Shown one piece after another: positions 58,150 through 64,000 of a DNA stretch of 64,000 nt (positions are counted from its first letter, which is position 1; every line of letters begins with the position of its first letter). A program made the translations under genes and the position numbers. Origin of the DNA: Ailurus styani (taxonomy: Eukaryota > Chordata > Mammalia > Carnivora > Ailuridae); the NCBI GenBank assembly GCA_002007465.1, contig LNAC01000336.1, forward strand, positions 801,526-865,525, read 5' to 3'. The notes below the pieces were generated by a model. It did no database searches. It saw only the letters and a program-made list of their open reading frames with translations, and had not been told where the DNA came from.

Positions 58150-58290
58150 TTCACATTACAGGAAGGAGATAAGATTGCATTGTAATGAGATGGAGAGACA
58201 TAGAATGGTTTTAAGCAGGGAAATGTCATTTCGAAAATCATGTTTTCAAATTTGGTTCACTGGCTCTGGGAAAAAATATTTCAGAGGAGG
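58150..58290 (-). repeat. L2 LINE, antisense, second part
   Basis: 'gcattgtaatgagatggagagacatagaatggttttaagcagggaaatgtcatt' matches antisense L2 '...gatgggaagccattggagggttttaagcagggagtgacatgatc', the next segment after the part ending at 57250. This shows that both intervening repeats inserted into one L2. Confidence 0.65.
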
Positions 58291-58649
58291 TGTGACTTCT
58301 GTGTTGTGGGTTGCAGTAAAGTATTTTTCCATCACTGCTACCATGTGGAAGGCAGCAAAGCCCCCTACTTTCACAAGCAAATCATCCTTGATAGCCAAAA
58401 TATTTGGACATGTGATTTGAGATTATTCTTTGGCTACTTAGTCTATAGGAGAAAGCTTTCCATGTGACCTATAGGCTGTGGGAATGTAGCTGAGGTTACA
58501 GGAGAGATTTTTTTGTTTTTTCTTTAGCATTCTAAACGGTGGTGCTTCTAGAATGAGTGAAGTGATCATCTACTGTGTGGTAACAATGTATCCAGGGAAA
58601 ACCTCAAGCAAAATTTGGGAGGCGTGAATCCAAGCCTCCCAAGAAATCC
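58291..58649. other. Unassigned non-coding sequence
   Basis: No gene or named repeat. Overlapping ORFs of 75 and 81 codons (58175-58467) begin inside L2 and are not credible. Confidence 0.5.
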
Positions 58650-58818
58650 TCATACTTACTCTGCCTCTTACTAGTTAGGAATCTTGGGTAAGAGGCTTAA
58701 CCTCTGTGACCTCCTGGATCCCCAGCCTCACAGGGGCCAGGTGAGGATTAGATGTAATGCAACTTTTGCTTAACGCAGTAGTGGGCACAGCAGAGACAAT
58801 TAGCAAATGCTCTCCATT
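58650..58818 (+). repeat. MIR SINE remnant
   Basis: 'ctctgcctcttactagttaggaatcttgggtaagaggcttaacctctgtgacctc' matches MIR 'gctctgccacttactagctgtgtgaccttgggcaagttacttaacctctctgtgcctc'. The downstream 'aggtgaggattagatgtaatgcaac' follows. Confidence 0.8.
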
Positions 58819-59189
58819 TTTATTACCTGTGAAATGATATACCTGTACCTAATAATCCCTAAAGTCTCTTTTTCAGGGCTGGCAGTCATGGATCCCATGT
58901 TATTTATTTTTTTTTTTCTGTGCCTCAGCACCATTTTATGTAAAAATGCAGATAACAACATTTATTAACATAAGGCAAAAAAAAATTACTGTGAATTCAA
59001 AGAATGCATTGGAAATGTTGAAGAATACAACATAGTATTATTACTGCAAAATTCTTTCTGAAATTGATCATGACATCTGTTTCCTTGTACAGTCCCTTCA
59101 TGCCCCTAAGCCCTAGCTCTCATATAGTATACTACATGTTGCAGAAATGTTAAAATTGTACTATTTGGGATGAGATACCCTGTGTGTGA
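58819..59189. other. Unassigned, AT-rich sequence
   Basis: Contains a run of T near 58904-58917 and A9 near 58977-58986. Nothing else seen. Confidence 0.5.
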
Positions 59190-59436
59190 TATAATGGGAA
59201 AACATTGGAAGACTCGGACTCTTATAGACTCTAACAGTTTTTATTCTTCTCTGCCCCACATTAGCTGTGAAATTTTGAATAAATTATTTAACTGTTATGT
59301 TCATTAGTATCTTTATCTGTAATAAAGAAAGGGGAAGATAGATGGCTAATATCAATACCAATCCACTGGTATGGCGATTAGAGGTGTTTGTAAAGTCCCT
59401 AACACAGAGTTATGATTCAATAAATGATAGCTATTA
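59190..59436 (+). repeat. MIR SINE, nearly full length
   Basis: 'ctctgccccacattagctgtgaaattttgaataaattatttaactgttatg' and 'gtatctttatctgtaataaag', then 'gtatggcgattagaggtgtttgtaaagtccctaacacagag' and 'attcaataaatgatagctatta' follow the complete MIR order including the 3' 'caataaatgttggttatta'. Confidence 0.75.
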
Positions 59437-61065
59437 ATACTAGGCATTGAAGAATTATAAGTATATAAGAAATGATCCTTTCAAGAGTATTTCAATCTAG
59501 ACAGAAAGCAAGAACATATGCTTCCCTTTCTCCTACATTACTGAGGGGGAACTTCTGACATTCGTCAGACCATTGGAGAACTGCCAACATCTGACCTCAC
59601 ATAACAATAAATACCTCCATGCTTAGAGTTATTCATTAGTACCTGTAGCTATCAAGTAATAGGAACACTGTAATGATGTCCTCTGCTTAGTTAGCATGAT
59701 CTCTGGGGACTTCAAAGTAATTTGCAGGTGGAAAATTAAATGATGCAGTTCAGGATAAAATTGAATTCCAAATAATCATTAGAGAATTAAAATGCAATTG
59801 AACCAGAAATTCTAATCAGATATGAATCCAAACATGTTCCTGCTGAACTGTGAGGAAAACAATTTATGCAAGAGAATGTTATTTTGCTCCTACAAGGGTT
59901 TCCATGACATATATTTATATCCTCTCTCATTTAAGGATGTTGGAGTAGGGCAATAGGAAGACCATCCGAAAGAGCTTTCCCATGAACTAGTTCCATAAAT
60001 CATGGGGCAGTTGTTTTCCTCCTCTGGGGCTCACATCTTACACACTACCATTCACACTTTATTCAGTAGGAACATTAAAATCCAAATCAGATCTCCAAAG
60101 TTCCTTCTTGCTGTCACCTTGTAACAGACTCTGCTACTCTGGTGTGAATGGAAACTGTGATCAGAGTGAACAGATGGGGACATCAGAAACATGTTCTCCT
60201 TTATTCTAAACAATGGGAAGAAATGGCTGAATACACAGAAGCCCTTTCTACCACCCTTTATGAGACAGGGAAAACATCCAACTGAGTGCCGTAGAAACGA
60301 AGGCTATTCAAACTCCATGGGGCAGAGTTCGTTCAATGTTTGGAGAGATGTCTGCCCCACCCTCCTTCTCTTTGTCTCATTCACCCTGTATGTCAGAAAG
60401 CGGGGCATCATGGCATCTGCAGCTGTGGCTGGCCAAGTCCAAGGGCAAGATACATTGTAGCACCTCTCTCTTTGGTAACACTAATTCCAGTAGCATTTGC
60501 TTTTAACATGATACTTTATTCCTAAGAGACACGGTTCTCTGCTAAACCAAAACACTCTGTGATTTATCATAGTTCTTACAGCTTAAAACATACACATTCC
60601 AAGAACTCATTAAATATGAAGACAGAACAAAACAAAGGCTACCTTTTTTTCTTTTTTCCCTTGTCAGGGGTTACCATAGATACCAAGATTGCAATGGCAA
60701 CTGCTNCTTATCATAGTTCTTACAGCTTAAAACATACACATTCCAAGAACTCCTTAAATATGAAGACAGAACAATACAAAGGCTACCTTTTTTTTCTTTT
60801 TTCCCTTGTCAGGGGTTACCATAGATACCAAGATTGCAATGGCAACTGCTGGCAAATTCACCTAATTGGATTTAGATAAAGGTAAAAAAAAGTGCAATTA
60901 CTAACTTATAGGCATGTGGTTTTATTGTGAAATAGTTAATTGCCCTCAATTATTAGCAAGCTTCTCTATAGTGCCATGTATTGTTTGCAAACAGCTTTCC
61001 CATTTATTTTTCCTCATTATGCTTACAATAACTCTCAGTGCTATCCCAGAGAAAGAAATGTGTAT
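59437..61065. other. Unassigned, repeat-poor sequence
   Basis: The 59720-59960 block looks like well-kept unique sequence. It includes the N-junction duplication at 60564-60850. An 89-codon ORF (60191-60460) has no recognisable domain. Confidence 0.5.
60564..60850. repeat. Direct duplication around a single-N gap (60706)
   Basis: Bases 60564-60705 and 60708-60850 are the same 142/143-bp sequence with two substitutions (actcatt/actcctt, acaaaac/acaatac) and one extra T in a T-run. N and one base lie between. Divergence is at allele level. Confidence 0.96.
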
Positions 61066-61094
61066 TGTGTGTGTGCATGTGTGTGTGTGTGTGT
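61066..61094. repeat. (GT)n microsatellite
   Basis: Interrupted GT run (one 'gcatgt' break). Confidence 0.95.
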
Positions 61095-61133
61095 AGAAAT
61101 GATAGAGGCACAGTTCAAGGTAAAAATGCCAAA

Positions 61134-61181
61134 AGAGAGAGAGAGAGAGAGAGAGAGATACAGAGATACAGAGATATAGAG
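61134..61181. repeat. (GA)13 then (GATACA)n simple repeat
   Basis: GA at 61134-61159 followed by gatacagagatacagagatatag. Polypurine tract, likely polymorphic. Confidence 0.95.
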
Positions 61182-62202
61182 GAGTCACAAATTGCCAGGT
61201 TCCTTCAATGGCTTTGACAATATACCCACTGCTTTATTCAGTTCAATTTTCTAGACATTTGTTGGACCCTCCACTGTAATGATATGTGTAGCCCTAATCA
61301 CCTCAATCTTGTCTGCCTTTTCCAAAAGTAATGGGGGAAAAATGTGGTGATTCCAAGGATCACAACATGATTAGATTTTAACTTTTTCTTTGTCCCTTCC
61401 TTTTGCACAGCATCATTTTTCTCTGACAAATATTGTAAGCCTGTGCCCGGTATGAATGAAGTGGTTAAAATGCCAGAGCTCCCATGATACCTTGGAAGTT
61501 TCTGCATCAGACCTCTACAAAGTCTCACCCTTAGGGACTAATTCTCTGACAGTTCCTTCAAGTTACCCTTTTGCAGTTTCCTCACATTACCGAGAGAGTT
61601 AATTATACCCTTTTGTATCACAAGTAATTCAGCATTTTCCCCTGGTATTTACATCTGTATGGACTTGTAGATCGTTATCTTATCTCTAAGACCAGTGGTC
61701 TTTCTTCTTGGACAAACAAGAACATACTCACCATCAGGCCAAGTCCAGAATGTAAATAATTCAAGTCAGGTTGACACTTAAAAAACAAGTGAAATAACAA
61801 GGAAAGAATTAAATAATTTGGTGTCTTTAACAACTAAGAGTTCCTTTTCATTTTGTTGTGTTTCAATTTCTTTNTACTCACCATCAGGCCAAGTCCAGAA
61901 TGTAAATAATTCAAGTCAGGTTGATACTTAAAAAACAAGTGAAATAACAAGGAAAGAATTAAAGAATAATTTGGTGTCTTTAACAACTAAGAGTTCCTTT
62001 TCATTTTGTTGTGTTTCAATTTCTTTTCACCTTAACAACTATTTTTAAAAGTCCTGCTACAGGGAGATGTGAAAGAGTACTATTTTAAATCTAATAATCT
62101 ATGACCAATTTGCATAGAAAAAAGTAGGCATAAGAAAGAAAACAATATTATATATAACTTAGGGACAAAAGAACCATATTATGGCCATGCTTCTTTGCTT
62201 TC
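61182..62202. other. Unassigned non-coding sequence
   Basis: Unique-looking. It includes the largest N-junction duplication (61725-62026). No gene. Confidence 0.5.
61725..62026. repeat. Direct duplication around a single-N gap (61874)
   Basis: Bases 61725-61873 (149) and 61875-62026 (152) are the same sequence with one substitution (ttgacactt/ttgatactt) and a short length difference (aattaaataattt versus aattaaagaataattt). N is exactly between. Confidence 0.96.
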
Positions 62203-62216
62203 AAGTTTTGCTTTTG

Positions 62217-62399
62217 TGGGGCGCCTGGGTGGCTCAGTAGCTGAGCGTCTGCCTTCAGCTCAGGTCATGATCTCAGGATCCTGGGATGGAGCCCACGTGG
62301 GGCCCCCTGCTCCGTGAGAAGCCTGCTCCTTCCTCCCCCTGCTTGTGTTCCCTCTCTCACTGTGTCTTTCTCTGTCAAATAAATAAACAATTTAAAAAA
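62217..62399 (+). mobile_element. CAN-SINE
   Basis: 'tggggcgcctgggtggctcagtagctgagcgtctgccttcagctcaggtcatgatctcagg' to 'ctctgtcaaataaataaacaattta' plus A7. Target-site duplication aagttttgcttt is at 62203-62214 and 62400-62411. Confidence 0.95.
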
Positions 62400-62699
62400 A
62401 AGTTTTGCTTTGGTAAATTGATTTTTCTGGGCTTGTACCTCAGAATCTAATCCAGCTCAGCTCCAGACCCCAAACTACTCTCATTTGATAAATGGTAACT
62501 TCTCTCAAGAGCTTAACTGCCACCAATTATCTTGGCTTTCACTAGTTTCCCCAATTTATTCAATCTTCTCAGACTTTGGCTCAGTTCTCACCATGAAGTA
62601 GAGCAGATACCAGGAAGCTCCAATTCTATCCCCTGTTAGGGACTATCAGTGACAAATATGTTCATTTTAATTTGGTGTTTCCTGAGTCACATTCCTTCC

Positions 62700-63170
62700 G
62701 TTTTACTCCTACAGATCTAATTTAGGTTCCTGTACTCTTTACCTAGACTACTATAATAAACTCCTAACTCATCTCCTCACCTCCACATTCCACTCAGTTC
62801 TTCACATAAACATGATCATCACACAGCGCACGCATACGTGTGTGTGTTGTGTGTGTGCGCTCAAGAGAACAAGCTTCCAAGCTTCCAATGCTTCTCTCTT
62901 TCCTCCTGGACATATTCCAAACCCACCCAACAGCACGACAGGATAACATTTCTCTATTAAGGTGCCTTTTATTCAAGTCATTTCTTATGCTTCTAACACA
63001 TTTGTTTGCCAAAATTTCACTCTTCACTCAGGACCCAGATCAAAGGTTTGCTTTAGAAAATCCTGTCTTGGCTTCACCTAGAAGTTGGTAACTCTTTTCC
63101 ACGTTTTTTCTGTAAATGCTGCACTTGCCTCAAGAACAGTAACAGAGTAAATAAATGACCAGATGGAATA
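62700..63170 (+). repeat. L2 LINE 3' region, sense
   Basis: 'acctagactactataataaactcctaactcatctcctcacctccacattcca' resembles L2 'gcctggattattgcaatagcctcctaactggtctccctgcttcca'. 'tcttcactcaggacccagatcaaaggtttgctttagaaaatcctgtcttggcttca' resembles 'cattcaggtctcagctcaaatgtcacctcctcagagaggccttccctgacca'. The end, 'gagtaaataaatga', fits the L2 terminus. A short GT repeat lies inside it. Confidence 0.65.
62837..62858. repeat. Short interrupted GT repeat
   Basis: cgtgtgtgtgttgtgtgtgtgc, one interruption, inside the L2. Confidence 0.85.
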
Positions 63171-63384
63171 ATTAATGAATGAAAAGATTTGGTGTACAGA
63201 ATCTCCACAGTCACTTGCACCTCTTAAAGTTCTACAAATTCTTGACATTATCCAGCTACTGGTGGGAAACCCAGACTAATTAAAAGGGAATAAGCAATGT
63301 ACATGGGACAAAGCATGCAAGGAGCTTTTCTAATAATTATAATTGTAATAAACATCATAGTCACCAGCCCAAATATTTTTTAAT

Positions 63385-63465
63385 TCAAAGCCTCACGAAA
63401 ACCTTTGAGATAAGCAGGAGTGATGTTATTACCATATTACCAAATTCAATGATAAGGCAACTGAT
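63385..63465 (-). repeat. MIR SINE remnant, antisense
   Basis: 'cctcacgaaaacctttgagataagcaggagtgatgttattaccatattaccaaattcaatgataaggcaactga' follows MIR 'tcctcacaacaaccctatgaggtaggtactattattatccccattttacagatgaggaaactga'. Confidence 0.7.
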
Positions 63466-63477
63466 TTGGGGCACCTG

Positions 63478-63590
63478 CATCAGGTTCATCTGGAATGCTT
63501 GATAAAATCCAAATTTCTGTTTCCTATCCCATATCTACTGAGTCAATTTTAGGAGAATACGTCCATAGAATATGCATTTGTACATTCTCT
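63478..63590 (+). mobile_element. MER5-like hAT (Charlie) remnant
   Basis: 'catcaggttcatctggaatgcttgataaaatccaaatttctg', 'ctactgagtcaattttaggag' and 'tagaatatgcattt' follow MER5A 'catcacctggg.gcttgttaaaaatgcagattcctg', 'ctactgaatcagaatctc', 'aatctgcattt'. Truncated at both ends. Confidence 0.65.
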
Positions 63591-63870
63591 CTCCATCCAC
63601 CTGATTTTATGTATGCTAACATTTTATAACTATTAGAAGAGGATATTTTGGTTCATTAGGTGAATCAGATTTCATACACATGTCTGGAGTCTCCCCACTT
63701 ATAAGAGAAATCTTATAGTTGACAGAAGTAGACTGAAAAATAGAAGGGGTTGAGAGGTTGGCCAGAGGAATCAGAGATTAAGTATAGGTAGAGAACATGG
63801 AGGATAAGAATAGGTGGTGGTCAAGAAATCAATGAGCATGTGGTCTATACATATAATAAATTTAAAAAAT
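63591..63870. other. Unassigned non-coding sequence
   Basis: No feature seen. Confidence 0.5.
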
Positions 63871-64000
63871 GAATGAAGCCTTGTCACCTGGAACAACATG
63901 GATGGACTTAGAGGGTATAAAGCTAAGTGAAGTTAGTCAGAGGAAAACAAAACCGTATGATTTCACTCACATGGACTTTAAGATACAAAACAAATAAAGG
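63871..64000 (+). mobile_element. LINE-1 3' region, cut by the window edge
   Basis: 'aatgaagccttgtcacctggaacaacatggatggacttagagggtataaagctaagtgaagttagtcagaggaaaacaaaaccgtatgatttcactcac' matches the L1 ORF2 end and start of the 3' UTR. It continues beyond base 64000. Confidence 0.85.

Noticed and set aside
1..64000. Search for CRISPR arrays, prokaryotic operons, integrated DNA viruses or intact retroviral genes
   Set aside because: No regularly spaced repeats with unique spacers, no gag/pol/env-like ORF and no bacterial gene organisation. All repeat structure is explained by mammalian transposons, simple repeats or assembly joins.

Overview
The window is vertebrate, non-coding DNA from a caniform carnivore, probably a musteloid (mustelid-like). 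The basis is 20 copies or pieces of the carnivore tRNA-Lys-derived SINE (CAN-SINE/SINEC family). Their heads read like gggcacctgggtggctcagt and their tails like aaataaataaaatcttt. The 'gtgggttaaagcctctgcc' variant, which I associate from memory with mustelids, recurs. Base composition is AT-rich and CpG-poor. There is no operon, no bacterial signal, and no open reading frame that looks like a conserved protein. I found no protein-coding exon, no tRNA, rRNA or snRNA gene, and no CRISPR. The longest ORFs are chance ORFs or decayed LINE-1 ORF2.

Layout. 0-16 kb: sparse old repeats (L2, MIR), four SINEs, and long stretches I cannot classify. 16.6-18.4 kb: two adjacent decayed plus-strand LINE-1 (L1) ORF2 pieces. 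19-26 kb: a SINE cluster, an LTR-like element carrying a tiny poly(A) insertion, and an old antisense L1 piece. 26-30.6 kb: mostly unique sequence with MIR remnants. 30.6-34 kb: a 1.8-kb plus-strand L1 with a (GAAA)n tail, a MER5-like hAT remnant, an MLT1-type solo LTR, and a 195-bp palindromic DNA transposon. 34.8-43 kb: SINEs and AT-rich unique sequence. 41.4-46.6 kb: antisense L1 of several ages, nested. 47.7-51.3 kb: two more plus-strand L1 3' halves. 53.4-54.3 kb: a unique, relatively CpG-rich block, the best candidate for a regulatory element. 56.8-58.3 kb: an antisense L2 broken by another repeat and by an L1 3' end. 58.6-64 kb: MIR, L2 and SINE remnants, ending inside an L1 3' end.

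Assembly. Eight single-base N characters are present (13615, 15302, 24985, 49747, 50433, 50916, 60706, 61874). Seven sit exactly between near-identical direct copies of 54 to about 150 bp. These look like contig ends that overlapped but were not merged, so about 0.7 kb here is probably false duplication. ORFs crossing them are chimeric.

Overall the window resembles a gene desert or the inside of a long intron. No genes work together here. The structure is layers of retrotransposition (L2/MIR, then MaLR and hAT elements, then L1M, then carnivore L1 and CAN-SINE). I saw no convincing new biological system. The items most worth checking are the N-flanking duplications, the CpG-rich unique block, the nested L1 cluster, the perfect GT/AC palindrome inside a young L1, and the micro-retroinsertion.
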